A DNA stretch of 64,000 bases from Trichococcus paludicola (lineage in GTDB: Bacteria > Bacillota > Bacilli > Lactobacillales > Aerococcaceae): contig NZ_QBLC01000003.1 of NCBI RefSeq assembly GCF_003052295.1, positions 1 to 64,000 of the forward strand, read 5' to 3'. Below, piece after piece: positions 17,829-28,261 of the stretch. A model generated the notes under the pieces. It made no database searches. It was not told the origin of the DNA and saw only the letters and a program-made list of their open reading frames with translations. Positions within the stretch are counted from its first letter, which is position 1. Each line of letters starts with the position of its first letter. The translations under genes and the position numbers were made by a program.

Positions 17829-19784
17829 CTATTCGCTCAGTTCCTCAAGCGCGGTTGTCTGATCTTCCCAATCCTGCATCAGCTCATCTTGCTTTGCTTG
17901 GAGGGCGAGCAATTGTTGGTTGAACTGTTGGACTTTTTCATGATCACCGTAGACTTCAGGCTCCGTCAATTGCAGTTCGATCGCAGTGATGGCCTCTTCA
18001 ACGGTCGCCAATTCATCTTCCAAAGCCTCGACTTGCCGAGCCAGTTTTCTTTCCAATTTCAGCTTTTCCTTGGAGGAAACGTAATCCCCTTTGGCTTTCG
18101 AAAGGGGCTCAACGGCAGTGTTTGGTTCCACGGCGTTTTCGGCCTGTTGCAGAGCTGCCAGAGCCGCTTCTTGTTGTTTCTTTTCAATATAGTAATCATA
18201 GTCCCCGAGATACAATTTGCTGCCTTCAGCGGAGAGTTCGACAATACTTGTCGCAATCCGGTTGATGAAATAGCGGTCATGGGAAACGAAAAGTAGGGTG
18301 CCGTCATAATCGATCAAGGCATTTTCGAGTACTTCCTTGCTGTCGATGTCCAAATGGTTCGTGGGTTCATCGAGGACCAGAAAGTTCTTTTGATCCAAGG
18401 CCAGCTTACAGAGCGAAAGCCTAGCCTTCTCGCCACCGCTCAATGCCGGGATCGTTTTTTCGACATCGGCGCCGGAGAACAGGAAGCTTCCCAGGATGCT
18501 GCGCACATCTTTTTCGTTCAGCGTAGGGTGAAGATCCCAGATTTCGGCGAGAACGCTCTTGTTTTTGGAAAGGTTGCCTAATTCCTGATCATAATAACCG
18601 AGGTCCACATTGGCACCGAGCTGGACTCTGCCTTTCAAGAGCGGAATTTCGGAAATGATCGACTTCAGCAAAGTGGACTTGCCGATCCCGTTCGGACCGA
18701 CAATCGCAATCGCTTGCTGTTTGCGGATATCAAGGTTGATTGGGTCAGCCAAGACCGTATCGGCATAGCCGACTGCGCCGTCTTCAAGGGTCAAGACGAC
18801 GTTTCCGCTCTCTTTTGCGATCTCGAAGGAGAAGCGGGCGGAACGTTCATCGCCTTTCGGTTTGTCCATCCGGTCCATTTTTTCCAGACGTTTGCGGCGG
18901 CTTTGCGCCATCTTGGTCGTGGAGGCGCGCGCCAGGTTACGGGCGACGTAATCCTCCAATTTGGAGATTTCATCTTGTTGCTTCTCGTAAGCCTTCAATT
19001 CCTGTTCCAGGCGGGCGGCTTTTTCGGTCAGATAGTAAGAATAGTTCCCTTTGTAGTGCTGGATTTTGTGCCGGCTGATTTCGTAGACTTCAGTGGCGAC
19101 TTTGTCCAGGAAATAGCGGTCATGGGAAACAATCAAAAGCGAGCCGTTGTAACCGATCAGATAATTTTCCAGCCAAGCCAGCGTGTCGATGTCCAGATGG
19201 TTGGTGGGCTCATCCAAAATGAGCAAATCGTTTTTCTCAAGCAGGATTTTGGCCAAAGCGAGCCTTGTTTTCTGGCCGCCTGACAATTGGGAAATTGGGC
19301 GATCATAATCTTCTTCGTAGAACTGGAATCCGTGCAACACCGAACGGATTTCAGATTCGTAGCCGTATGCATTCTTTTCATGCAGGGTATGCTGAAGATG
19401 GTCATAGCGTTCCAAAGCTTTTTGATACGCCTCCTCGTCTTCGAGCAGGTCCGGATCCCCCAACGCGAAAGCGGCTTGCTCAGCCTCTTTGCTTAATCGG
19501 ATAAGGGGGGCAAAAATGGTCAACATTTCTTGCCAAATCGTATTGGAGGAATCGACCGCGCTATGCTGATCCAAATAGCCGATCGTAACTTCCTTGCTCT
19601 TGGAAACAGAACCGGCATCCGTTGCTTCGATGCCTGCCAAAATCTTCAGCAGGGTTGATTTTCCTGCTCCGTTTCGGCCGACGAGCGCAATGCGCGAATG
19701 GTCCTGGACGGTAATTTGAATATTATCGAATAAGACGCTCGCCCCAAAAAGGCGCGCCAAATTTTGTCCTTGTAGTAAAATCAT
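17829..19784 (-). CDS. ABC-F family ATPase, YdiF-like
   Basis: 651 residues with two ABC cassettes and no membrane segment. Cassette 1: Walker A GRNGAGKSTLLK, signature LSGGQKTRL, Walker B LLILDEPTNHLD. Cassette 2: GPNGIGKSTLLK, LSGGEKARLSL, FLVLDEPTNHLD. The charged inter-domain linker contains the basic run QSRRKRLEKMDRMDKP, and a C-terminal coiled coil follows. ABC-F proteins act on the ribosome as translation factors. In B. subtilis ydiF lies between tsaD and rex, as here, which supports a housekeeping role over antibiotic resistance. Confidence 0.9.
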   Translation of the reverse strand: MILLQGQNLARLFGASVLFDNIQITVQDHSRIALVGRNGAGKSTLLKILAGIEATDAGSVSKSKEVTIGYLDQHSAVDSSNTIWQEMLTIFAPLIRLSKEAEQAAFALGDPDLLEDEEAYQKALERYDHLQHTLHEKNAYGYESEIRSVLHGFQFYEEDYDRPISQLSGGQKTRLALAKILLEKNDLLILDEPTNHLDIDTLAWLENYLIGYNGSLLIVSHDRYFLDKVATEVYEISRHKIQHYKGNYSYYLTEKAARLEQELKAYEKQQDEISKLEDYVARNLARASTTKMAQSRRKRLEKMDRMDKPKGDERSARFSFEIAKESGNVVLTLEDGAVGYADTVLADPINLDIRKQQAIAIVGPNGIGKSTLLKSIISEIPLLKGRVQLGANVDLGYYDQELGNLSKNKSVLAEIWDLHPTLNEKDVRSILGSFLFSGADVEKTIPALSGGEKARLSLCKLALDQKNFLVLDEPTNHLDIDSKEVLENALIDYDGTLLFVSHDRYFINRIATSIVELSAEGSKLYLGDYDYYIEKKQQEAALAALQQAENAVEPNTAVEPLSKAKGDYVSSKEKLKLERKLARQVEALEDELATVEEAITAIELQLTEPEVYGDHEKVQQFNQQLLALQAKQDELMQDWEDQTTALEELSE

Positions 19785-19991
19785 ATGTAGTGTCCTCTTT
19801 CTAAATAAATACTCACATTTATCCTTTCCATTTTATCACAGCAAGCACTGATTCGATAGGGACAAGCAGAGTTATTGCTATATTCACGTATTTGTGCATG
19901 TGAAATTTATTAATGACCCCGTTTACAATTAGTATTGTATTTCACATATTGTTCAAAAAAGGCTTCACAATCAAGTCCGGTTTCGAACAAA

Positions 19992-20023
19992 TTAGTAGAT
20001 TTTTCACAATCAGATGCTATAAT
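19992..20023 (+). promoter_or_regulatory. rex promoter with a probable Rex operator
   Basis: Extended -10 TGCTATAAT ends at 20023. The 18 bases at 19992-20009 end in TTTTTCACAA and match 13 of 18 positions of the Rex consensus TTGTGAAATATTTCACAA, lying over the -35 region. More TGTGAAA or TTTCACA half-sites occur at about 19900-19975. Autoregulation is inferred. Confidence 0.55.
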
Positions 20024-20132
20024 AGTCAATATGAAATGAAAGCCTAAGTATGTGAACATACTTTTTAAAGTTTGTGCATTCGGACAAACAATATGAGGTA
20101 CTAAATGAACGAGGAAAGAAGAGGAGAAAATA

Positions 20133-20765
20133 ATGTCGACGAATGATATTCCAAAAGCTACGGCAAGGAGGTTGCCGATTTACCATCGCTACTTGCGCTT
20201 TTTGCATAACGCTGGTAAAAAACGTGTTTCATCCACTGAATTGAGTGAAGCAGTAAAAGTGGACAGTGCTACTATCCGTAGGGATTTTTCATATTTTGGC
20301 GCACTAGGCAAAAGAGGATACGGCTATGATGTCGAGTATTTGTTGGATTTCTTCAGCAAAACATTGAATCAGGACCGTTTGACGAACGTGGCTCTGATAG
20401 GTGTGGGTAATTTGGGACATGCCTTGTTGAACTACAACTTCCATGTAAGCAATAATGTGCGCATCAGTGCCGCATTTGATGTCAATGAAGGCATCGTCGG
20501 CAAAATCCTTAGCGGTGTGCCGGTTTATCCGATGACGGATATGGTTGAGCAATTGCGCATCCAGCAGATTGATGTAGCCATTTTGACCGTTCCCCAGGAA
20601 GTGGCGCAGGATGCCACTAACCGATTGACTGAAGCGGGCGTTCGCGGCATCATGAACTTTACCCCAATCCGTCTTTCCGTTCCGGACAATGTCCGCGTTC
20701 AGAATGTGGACTTGACGAATGAATTGCAAACATTGATCTATTTCTTGGACAATGACATCGGCTGA
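20133..20765 (+). CDS. rex: Redox-sensing transcriptional repressor Rex
   Basis: 210 residues. The N-terminal winged helix is [26 protein letters not shown] (about residues 31-56) and the Rossmann domain opens with [13 protein letters not shown] (about 88-99). The C-terminal helix that swaps between subunits is at the end ([12 protein letters not shown]). Rex senses the NADH/NAD+ ratio and represses fermentation and respiration genes when NADH is low. AGAGGAG precedes the ATG. The ydiF-rex-ydiK-ydiL-groESL order matches B. subtilis apart from missing moaC and tat genes. Confidence 0.96.
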   Translation: MSTNDIPKATARRLPIYHRYLRFLHNAGKKRVSSTELSEAVKVDSATIRRDFSYFGALGKRGYGYDVEYLLDFFSKTLNQDRLTNVALIGVGNLGHALLNYNFHVSNNVRISAAFDVNEGIVGKILSGVPVYPMTDMVEQLRIQQIDVAILTVPQEVAQDATNRLTEAGVRGIMNFTPIRLSVPDNVRVQNVDLTNELQTLIYFLDNDIG

Positions 20766-20796
20766 GCAAAGTCGATAGCCGAGTAGAAGAGAACGC

Positions 20797-20834
20797 AAAA
20801 AGAAGGATGAGGCTGCCTCATCCTTCTTTTTTTT
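20797..20834 (+). terminator. Terminator after rex
   Basis: AAAGAAGGATGAGG pairs with CCTCATCCTTCTTT over a 3-nt loop, followed by T8. Confidence 0.95.
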
Positions 20835-20866
20835 AGGGCTGAACGAACCCGTTCAGCTTTTCCTAA
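20835..20866. repeat. Terminator-like dispersed repeat, copy 1
   Basis: Contains GCTGAACGAACCCGTTCAGC, an 8-bp stem with AACC loop, then TTTTCCTAA. A near-identical copy is at 60648-60678. It follows the rex terminator and runs into the stop codon of the ydiK-like gene on the other strand. Confidence 0.65.
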
Positions 20867-21069
20867 TTTTTATCCATGCTGTCTTTGATTTTCAAGTAGG
20901 CATTGAACATGCGTACGCCTTTCACAACATCACTTGTTGCGAACAGCACGCTGACGATGGCCATGAATCCCCAGCCTGCAGTATTCACGGCATCGACTGC
21001 CAGCCAGATGAAGAGGACGGCGAAAACGAATCGAATGATTATTTGAATTAATAGATTTTTTAAAGTCAT
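20863..21069 (-). CDS. YdiK-like small membrane protein (DUF4305)
   Basis: 68 residues with two hydrophobic segments (about residues 8-30 and 33-46), so a small inner-membrane protein. The phrase VLFATSDVVKGVRMF fits the short YdiK/DUF4305 family as I recall it. The stronger evidence is position: like B. subtilis ydiK it lies between rex and the CPBP protease gene ydiL, next to groESL. Its function is unknown. It ends inside a dispersed hairpin repeat. Confidence 0.7.
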   Translation of the reverse strand: MTLKNLLIQIIIRFVFAVLFIWLAVDAVNTAGWGFMAIVSVLFATSDVVKGVRMFNAYLKIKDSMDKN

Positions 21070-21110
21070 GTTATTCCTTTCTTCTTCCTAAATAGCGTGC
21101 TCCACGAGTC

Positions 21111-21788
21111 TTACGAAATGAGTTGGGACAGAATCGGCAAGGCGGACACGGCATTCATCAACGCATGGGCAATCATCGGAGTCGCTATGTTTCTTGTCCG
21201 GTAATAAAGGAAAGAAAACCAAAGACCCAGAGAGCCGTAAACTAAATAGTGCCCATCATTATGTGCAATCGCAAAAAGCAAAGCGCTGATAGTGGCCGCG
21301 CCGACTATCCCGATCCCGTCAACCAGATGGGTGACAATCGCTTTACGGAATACAAATTCCTCCATCACAGGTGCAAAGATGATGATGTTGAAAATAAAGA
21401 ACGGGTAGCGGTTTGTCAAGTCCAGCAACACTTCCGTATTTTCGGAAACGACTGGCATCTTGAACAAAAGATACTCCACATTCATCGCGACGATCTGAAT
21501 CAGGACAGCTCCCATGAAACCGAAGAGTCCGTTCGTGAGCGTTTTTCCGATTGGGGCAGCCGGTTGATCCGTAAGACTGTTTTGTGGTGTCCATTTTTTT
21601 CTGCTATTCCATGCTACCATAAGGACAGTCCCTAGGAAAGCAAAGAATAGCGAGAGATTCATGGCGGCCGCAATGCGATCTGCCTCCGGAATGAACAAAA
21701 GAATCAAGACCGGCAGAAACTGAGAAGCGAGATAGATGAGGATGATCTGTATGGCTAACGTTAACCTTGAACGTATTTTTTTATTCAT
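21111..21788 (-). CDS. CPBP-family intramembrane metalloprotease, YdiL-like
   Basis: 225 residues with several membrane segments. The CPBP (Abi/Rce1) motifs are intact: EEFVFR, LFAIAH and MIAHALMN, giving the Glu and His residues of the intramembrane active site. Family members include CAAX-type proteases and bacteriocin immunity proteins. As B. subtilis ydiL holds the same place next to groES, I take it as the housekeeping orthologue. The substrate is unknown. It is transcribed away from groES. Confidence 0.87.
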   Translation of the reverse strand: MNKKIRSRLTLAIQIILIYLASQFLPVLILLFIPEADRIAAAMNLSLFFAFLGTVLMVAWNSRKKWTPQNSLTDQPAAPIGKTLTNGLFGFMGAVLIQIVAMNVEYLLFKMPVVSENTEVLLDLTNRYPFFIFNIIIFAPVMEEFVFRKAIVTHLVDGIGIVGAATISALLFAIAHNDGHYLVYGSLGLWFSFLYYRTRNIATPMIAHALMNAVSALPILSQLIS

Positions 21789-21888
21789 ATTAATAGTACC
21801 TTTCTGAGAGAACTGACGTTTTTGCGCTTGATAAATAGTATAGCACAGTAGCGCTCAAAAATAGAATTGGAAAAAATCGGCTTCCCTC

Positions 21889-21955
21889 TTGCAAATTAAT
21901 TGGAGATTGATTAATATAGAAATGTAACTTAGCACTCTGAGTTGATGAGTGCTAA
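21889..21955 (+). promoter_or_regulatory. groESL promoter and CIRCE operator (HrcA)
   Basis: TTGCAA (21889-21894), 17-bp spacer and TAATAT (21912-21917). Downstream lies a perfect CIRCE, TTAGCACTC-N9-GAGTGCTAA (21929-21955), the binding site of the heat-shock repressor HrcA. Confidence 0.97.
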
Positions 21956-21981
21956 AATGATATTATTTTGGAGGGGTTATC

Positions 21982-22266
21982 TTGTTAAAACCATTAGGAA
22001 ACCGTGTTATTGTAGAAGTTGCCAAAGAAGAAGAAAAATCTATAGGCGGCATCGTTTTACCGTCATCCGCTAAAGAAAAATCCCAAACAGGTACCGTTAT
22101 TGCTGTTGGCACAGGTCTCGTGACAGATAACGGGGTAACAATCGAAATGACCGTTAAGGCCGGAGATACTGTCCTTTTCGAAAAATATGCAGGCACAGAA
22201 GTTAAATATGCGGGAACAGAATACTTAGTGATCAAAGAAAGCGACATCGTAGCAATCCTGGACTAA
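21982..22266 (+). CDS. groES: Co-chaperonin GroES
   Basis: 94 residues, normal length. It starts with TTG after GGAGGGG. The N-terminus [13 protein letters not shown], the mobile loop [19 protein letters not shown] with its IVL tripeptide, and the C-terminal DIVAIL are typical. It forms the heptameric lid of GroEL. It is first in a two-gene operon under CIRCE control. Confidence 0.98.
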   Translation: MLKPLGNRVIVEVAKEEEKSIGGIVLPSSAKEKSQTGTVIAVGTGLVTDNGVTIEMTVKAGDTVLFEKYAGTEVKYAGTEYLVIKESDIVAILD

Positions 22267-22294
22267 AAATATAATTCATGAGGTGAATCGATAA

Positions 22295-23908
<1,614 letters not shown>

Positions 23909-23914
23909 AAATTA

Positions 23915-24175
23915 GGATACGATGAATTGCGTTTAGAGGGTGAGCACTAAGAGGATAACCACAAAGCGGACGTTTTTTGTCCGTGTGTGGTTATCAACTT
24001 AGGCGGAACCCTCTGCAATTCAGAGTTCAACTATAACAGTGTGTGATGAATCCTGAGCTCAGAGTTTGAGCACTAACGAGGTTCAGGACCAAGCAGCCCG
24101 GTTTTGGCTGAGTGGGCATGAACAGCGTTAGACGGAGAACTCTAGGATTCAGAACCGTTCTATATAGGATGAACT
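23915..24175 (+). repeat. Two-unit nested-hairpin repeat in the groEL 3' region
   Basis: Hairpin 1 (23924-24021): GAATTGC/GCAATTC, AGAGGGT/ACCCTCT, CTAAG/CTTAG, GATAACCACA/TGTGGTTATC, CGGAC/GTCCG. Hairpin 2 (24048-24150): GAATCCT/AGGATTC, AGAGTT/AACTCT, CTAACG/CGTTAG, GTTCA/TGAAC, CAGCC/GGCTG. Both keep the same unpaired motif, GAGCA on the 5' side and CGGA on the 3' side, while the paired bases differ. No ORF explains it. A shorter relative follows proS (8851-8945). Confidence 0.7.
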
Positions 24176-24212
24176 GTTTAAGAAAGCGAACAATCACATC
24201 CTTGCAACCCAT

Positions 24213-24258
24213 AAATAGAGCTGACCAACATAATTTTGTTGGTCAGCTCTATTTTTTT
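24213..24258 (+). terminator. groESL terminator
   Basis: AAATAGAGCTGACCAACA pairs with TGTTGGTCAGCTCTATTT across TAATTT, ending in a T run. Confidence 0.96.
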
Positions 24259-24348
24259 ACCTTCTATTATGGAAAAGCACCAATATATGGTTTGAAAATA
24301 AAAAAAATTATCCTTATGAAAAGCTGTTCCATCAATGTTTTTGGATGG

Positions 24349-24413
24349 TTTTGAATGAAAGTTAATGTTTTTGAAGGAAAATGATTGCTTTATTCCCGTG
24401 TGGGTGGTATATT
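24349..24413 (+). promoter_or_regulatory. fru operon promoter with tandem direct repeats
   Basis: TTGCTT (24385-24390), 17 bp, TATATT (24408-24413). Just upstream are TTTTGAATGAAA (24349-24360) and TTTTGAAGGAAA (24369-24380), exactly 20 bp apart. They are candidate FruR operators, by inference. Confidence 0.55.
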
Positions 24414-24435
24414 TTTGTTCGAGAGGTGATAGAAA

Positions 24436-25185
24436 GTGCTTACAGAAGAACGGCATAAAATCATTCTAGACACTTTAGCAAAAGACAATATCGTAAAACT
24501 GCAGGACCTAGTCGATCAGACGGGCAGTTCTGAATCCACAATCAGACGGGATTTGAGCACTCTAGAAGAGGCCGGCTTCCTGATCCGTGTACATGGCGGA
24601 GCAAAGAGGAACTACAGTGTTTCCGCTGAGGACAGGATGGAAGATAAAACATCCAAAAACGTTCAGGATAAACAACGGATCGCTGAAAAAGCAGCTCAAT
24701 TGGTAAGCGATCAAGACATCATCTTTTTGGATGCCGGATCGACCACCTACGAAATGATTCCCTTCCTGAAAGGCAAGAGCATCCTCGTCGTCACCAATGG
24801 CGTCCCGCACGCCAGTTTATTATCGGATATACAAATCGAGACGATCCTTATAGGCGGCAAAATCAAGATGGAGACAAAAGCAGTCATCGGACCAGTCAGC
24901 CAAATGCAAATGAGGAATTACCGTTTCAGCAAAGCTTTTCTTGGCATCAACGGCATCGACAAGCAATATGGCTTCACGACGCCGGACACCGAAGAAGCGG
25001 CCATCAAGCGGATAGCCATTGAAAATGCAGCACAAAGCTATGTCGTTGCGGATGCTTCGAAGTTCAAACAAGTCAGTTTTGTGAAGGTCTGCGACATTGA
25101 GGATTGTGGCATCGTCAGCTACAATGTCCCGTCGGAAATCAAACGTAACCTGAAAGACAGTACAACTATTTGGGAGGCTGAATAA
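24436..25185 (+). CDS. fruR: DeoR-family regulator of the fructose operon
   Basis: 249 residues from GTG 24436 with GAGAGGTGA upstream. The N-terminal DeoR helix-turn-helix is KLQDLVDQTGSSESTIRRDLSTLEE. The C-terminal sugar-phosphate sensor has DAGSTTYEMIPFL, VVTNGVPHA, LIGGKIK and KAFLGINGID. In Lactobacillales FruR controls fruK-fruA and responds to fructose-1-phosphate. Its stop overlaps the fruK start by one base (TAATG), so the three genes form one operon. Confidence 0.92.
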   Translation: MLTEERHKIILDTLAKDNIVKLQDLVDQTGSSESTIRRDLSTLEEAGFLIRVHGGAKRNYSVSAEDRMEDKTSKNVQDKQRIAEKAAQLVSDQDIIFLDAGSTTYEMIPFLKGKSILVVTNGVPHASLLSDIQIETILIGGKIKMETKAVIGPVSQMQMRNYRFSKAFLGINGIDKQYGFTTPDTEEAAIKRIAIENAAQSYVVADASKFKQVSFVKVCDIEDCGIVSYNVPSEIKRNLKDSTTIWEAE

Positions 25186-26099
25186 TGATATATACAGTAA
25201 CATTAAATCCATCCATCGATTACATCGTCCATTTGCCCGCTATCGAGTTGGGCGAAGTGAACCGTATCCAACAGGATTTCAAACTGCCGGGTGGCAAAGG
25301 CATCAACGTTTCCCGCATCCTGAACGAACTGGAAGTGGAAAATACCGCTTTAGGGTTCCTTGGAGGTTTCACCGGAAAATACATCGAAGACTGGTTGGAA
25401 GCGGAAAAAAGCAAAACGCATTTCACGCATGTGGAGGAAGCGACCCGCATCAACGTCAAGATCAAGTCAGGAATGGAGACTGAAATGAACGGTCCAGGCC
25501 CGAATATCGAGCCTGCAGTCGCAGAAGAATTCCTGAAACAATTCGATGCGCTTGATCCGGAAAACGACATCGTAGTCTTGGCGGGAAGCAAACCTGCAAG
25601 CTTGCCGGATGATTATTATCAGACCATCATCCGCAGATTGACGGACAAAGGCGTACCGTTCCTGATCGATACGACCGGGGAAGAACTGAAAAATGCGTTG
25701 CCTTACCATCCGTTATTGGTGAAACCGAACCACCACGAATTGGCGGAATTGTTCGATACCACTTTCGAAACGGATGAGGACATCCTGCCATACGGCAAGA
25801 AATTGCTTGAAGGGGGAGCGCAATACGCAATCATCTCAATGGCAGCTAAAGGAGCGATCCTTTTCACTCCGGAAGGTGTTTACCATGGTACAGTACCAAA
25901 AGGGGTACTTAAAAATTCAGTAGGGTCCGGAGATTCAATGATTGCCGGATTTGTCGGAACATACATGAAGACGCACGACCCGTTGGAAGCATTCAAAGTC
26001 AGTATCGCTTGCGGAAGCGCAACCGCTTTTGCCGACGATTTAGCCAAACGCGAAGAAATTGATACTCTAGTCAAACAAGTCACTATCAGTCAGCTATAG
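25185..26099 (+). CDS. fruK: 1-phosphofructokinase
   Basis: 304 residues. A PfkB-family kinase that turns fructose-1-phosphate into fructose-1,6-bisphosphate. Seen: TLNPSIDYIVHL, the first PfkB signature region GGKGINVSRIL, LVKPNHHEL, and the anion-hole/catalytic motif VGSGDSMIAGFVG with the base Asp. It lies between fruR and fruA, whose product delivers the substrate. Confidence 0.96.
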   Translation: MIYTVTLNPSIDYIVHLPAIELGEVNRIQQDFKLPGGKGINVSRILNELEVENTALGFLGGFTGKYIEDWLEAEKSKTHFTHVEEATRINVKIKSGMETEMNGPGPNIEPAVAEEFLKQFDALDPENDIVVLAGSKPASLPDDYYQTIIRRLTDKGVPFLIDTTGEELKNALPYHPLLVKPNHHELAELFDTTFETDEDILPYGKKLLEGGAQYAIISMAAKGAILFTPEGVYHGTVPKGVLKNSVGSGDSMIAGFVGTYMKTHDPLEAFKVSIACGSATAFADDLAKREEIDTLVKQVTISQL

Positions 26100-26117
26100 G
26101 GAGGAGAACTTATTAAT

Positions 26118-28019
26118 ATGAAAATCAATGATATCTTACTAAAAGAATTGATGGTTATGGATTTGCAAGCAACAACTAAAGAGGGCGTCATCGATGAAAT
26201 GATCGCAGGTCTTTCCACTAATGGCATCATCAATGATGTTGCGGTTTACAAAGAGGGCATCATGAAGCGCGAGTCACAAACATCCACTGGTTTGGGCGAC
26301 GGCATCGCAATGCCGCATGCCAAAAACAAAGCGGTCATCAAACCTGCAGTTGTTTTTGCAAAAAGTGCAGCAGGTGTGGACTATGCTTCATTGGACGGTC
26401 AACCAGCACATCTATTCTTCATGATTGCGGCTCCAGAAGGCGCAAATAATGTTCATTTGGAAGTTTTAGCGTCATTATCCCGTTTACTTATCAATCCTGA
26501 TTTCACTGCATCATTGAAAAAAGCTCAGACTCCAGAAGAAGTTCAAGGTTTGTTTGCGGCAGCAGAAGCTAAGCGCGAAGCCAAAGAGCAAGCAGAAGCA
26601 GCAGCGAAAGCAGCTCCAGTAGCGGCAACCGAAACGAAGAGACCTTTCGTCATTGCAGTAACGGCTTGTCCTACAGGGATCGCACACACGTATATGGCTG
26701 AAGATTCATTGAAACTGATGGCTGAAAAAATGGGCGTCGATATCCGCGTTGAAACGAACGGCTCGGATGGCGTCAAGAACGCCTTGACAGCCGACGAAAT
26801 CCGCCGTGCTGATGGCGTCATCGTGGCAGCTGACAAAAAAGTTGAAATGGCGCGTTTCAACGGTAAACACGTTCTTCAAAGACCGGTAAGCGACGGCATC
26901 AACAAAGCTGAAGAATTGATCACAAAAGCAATGCGTCAAGAAGCACCGATCCTGAATGTTGAAGGCGATACATTCTCATCCAGCTCAAGCGACGAAAATC
27001 CATCAATCATCGGAAGAATCTACAAAGATCTGATGAACGGTATTTCACACATGTTGCCGTTTGTTGTCGGTGGTGGTATCCTGATTGCGATTTCCTTCCT
27101 GTTCGAAACGTCATTCGGTGCTGACAGTACGTTGTTCATTTCCTTTATGGCAATTGGTGGAGCGGCATTCAGCTTCCTGATTCCGATTTTGGCCGGTTAC
27201 ATCGCAATGAGTATCGCAGATCGTCCAGGGTTGCTTCCAGGTATGGCGGGCGGTTACTTGGCTGTGCAAGCAAATGCCGGATTCTTGGGCGGTTTGATTG
27301 CTGGTTTCTTGGCAGGTTACATCATGGTTTATCTGAAGAAAGCCTTTAAAGGATTACCGCGGGCATTGGATGGCATGAAGACAATTCTCTTATACCCTGT
27401 GTTCGGTCTATTGATCACTGGTTTGTTGATGTATTTCTTGGTCGGTCCTGTCTTCTCCACAATCAATACAGCTATGATTACCTTCCTGGAAAACTTGGGT
27501 ACTGGTAATGCTGTGCTGTTGGGTGCTGTTCTTGGCGGTATGATGGCAATCGATATGGGTGGTCCATTCAATAAAGCAGCTTATGCCTTCTCAATCGGTA
27601 TCTTCACGGATACTGGCGATGGCAGCTTGATGGCCGCTGTAATGGCTGGTGGTATGATTCCTCCATTGGCAATCGGTATTGCAACCTTGATTTTCAAAAA
27701 TAAATTTACAGATATCGAACAAAAATCTGGACTTTCCAACATCTTGTTGGGCCTTTCCTTCATCACTGAAGGTGCAATTCCATTCGCTGCAGCAGATCCG
27801 ATGCGCGTTATCGGCTCATCTATCCTTGGTTCAGCGATTGCTGGTGGTTTGACGCAGCTATGGGCAGTTTCGATCCCTGCACCACATGGCGGCTTGTTCG
27901 TAATCACGTTGGCTAACCGTCCGTTGATGTTCTTGCTTGCTTTATTGATCGGAACAGCCGTTTCAGCGTTGACGTTGGGTCTGTGGAAAAAAACTAAGAC
28001 ACAAGAAGTCGCAAAATAA
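26118..28019 (+). CDS. fruA: Fructose PTS transporter, fused EIIABC
   Basis: 633 residues in the order EIIA, EIIB, EIIC. EIIA has the phospho-His in GIAMPHAKN (His67). An Ala-rich linker (about 148-172) leads to EIIB, whose phospho-Cys is in AVTACPTGIAHTYMAE (Cys184). EIIC, from about residue 300, has many membrane segments and GGPFNKAAYAF. It imports fructose and phosphorylates it at C1, feeding FruK. It is the last gene before a terminator. Confidence 0.96.
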   Translation: MKINDILLKELMVMDLQATTKEGVIDEMIAGLSTNGIINDVAVYKEGIMKRESQTSTGLGDGIAMPHAKNKAVIKPAVVFAKSAAGVDYASLDGQPAHLFFMIAAPEGANNVHLEVLASLSRLLINPDFTASLKKAQTPEEVQGLFAAAEAKREAKEQAEAAAKAAPVAATETKRPFVIAVTACPTGIAHTYMAEDSLKLMAEKMGVDIRVETNGSDGVKNALTADEIRRADGVIVAADKKVEMARFNGKHVLQRPVSDGINKAEELITKAMRQEAPILNVEGDTFSSSSSDENPSIIGRIYKDLMNGISHMLPFVVGGGILIAISFLFETSFGADSTLFISFMAIGGAAFSFLIPILAGYIAMSIADRPGLLPGMAGGYLAVQANAGFLGGLIAGFLAGYIMVYLKKAFKGLPRALDGMKTILLYPVFGLLITGLLMYFLVGPVFSTINTAMITFLENLGTGNAVLLGAVLGGMMAIDMGGPFNKAAYAFSIGIFTDTGDGSLMAAVMAGGMIPPLAIGIATLIFKNKFTDIEQKSGLSNILLGLSFITEGAIPFAAADPMRVIGSSILGSAIAGGLTQLWAVSIPAPHGGLFVITLANRPLMFLLALLIGTAVSALTLGLWKKTKTQEVAK

Positions 28020-28034
28020 ATTGAATCATGCATT

Positions 28035-28077
28035 GAGAGAACAGACTGGGCATCCCCCTAACTGTTCTCTCTTTTTT
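28035..28077 (+). terminator. fru operon terminator
   Basis: GAGAGAACAG and CTGTTCTCTC arms, then TTTTTT. Confidence 0.9.
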
Positions 28078-28167
28078 GCTGTTCCGAAAACAAGTCTAAT
28101 AAATGAAAACGGTATGACAGATAAATGAGAATAATGTAAAAAAATGGGATGATTTTCATGGCAGATA

Positions 28168-28176
28168 TGCTATAAT
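28168..28176 (+). promoter_or_regulatory. Extended -10 of argG
   Basis: TGCTATAAT, with a poor -35. AT-rich sequence on both sides could hold ArgR sites, but I cannot define a convincing dyad. Confidence 0.5.
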
Positions 28177-28261
28177 GCATATTGTTAAATAAATGAAAAT
28201 GTAGATATCAGTTCATGCATAAAAGCAACGGATATTGAAATCTGTATAAGGAGGTAAAAGC

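Noticed and set aside
28104..28117. cre-like sequence TGAAAACGGTATGA between fruA and argG
   Set aside because: One mismatch at a key C, and it lies about 55 bp before the argG -10, not in or after a promoter. One such match is expected by chance in 64 kb.
28120..28210. AT-rich stretch that could hold ArgR boxes for argG
   Set aside because: Pieces such as AATGAGAATAATG look ArgR-like, but no 18-bp dyad could be aligned.
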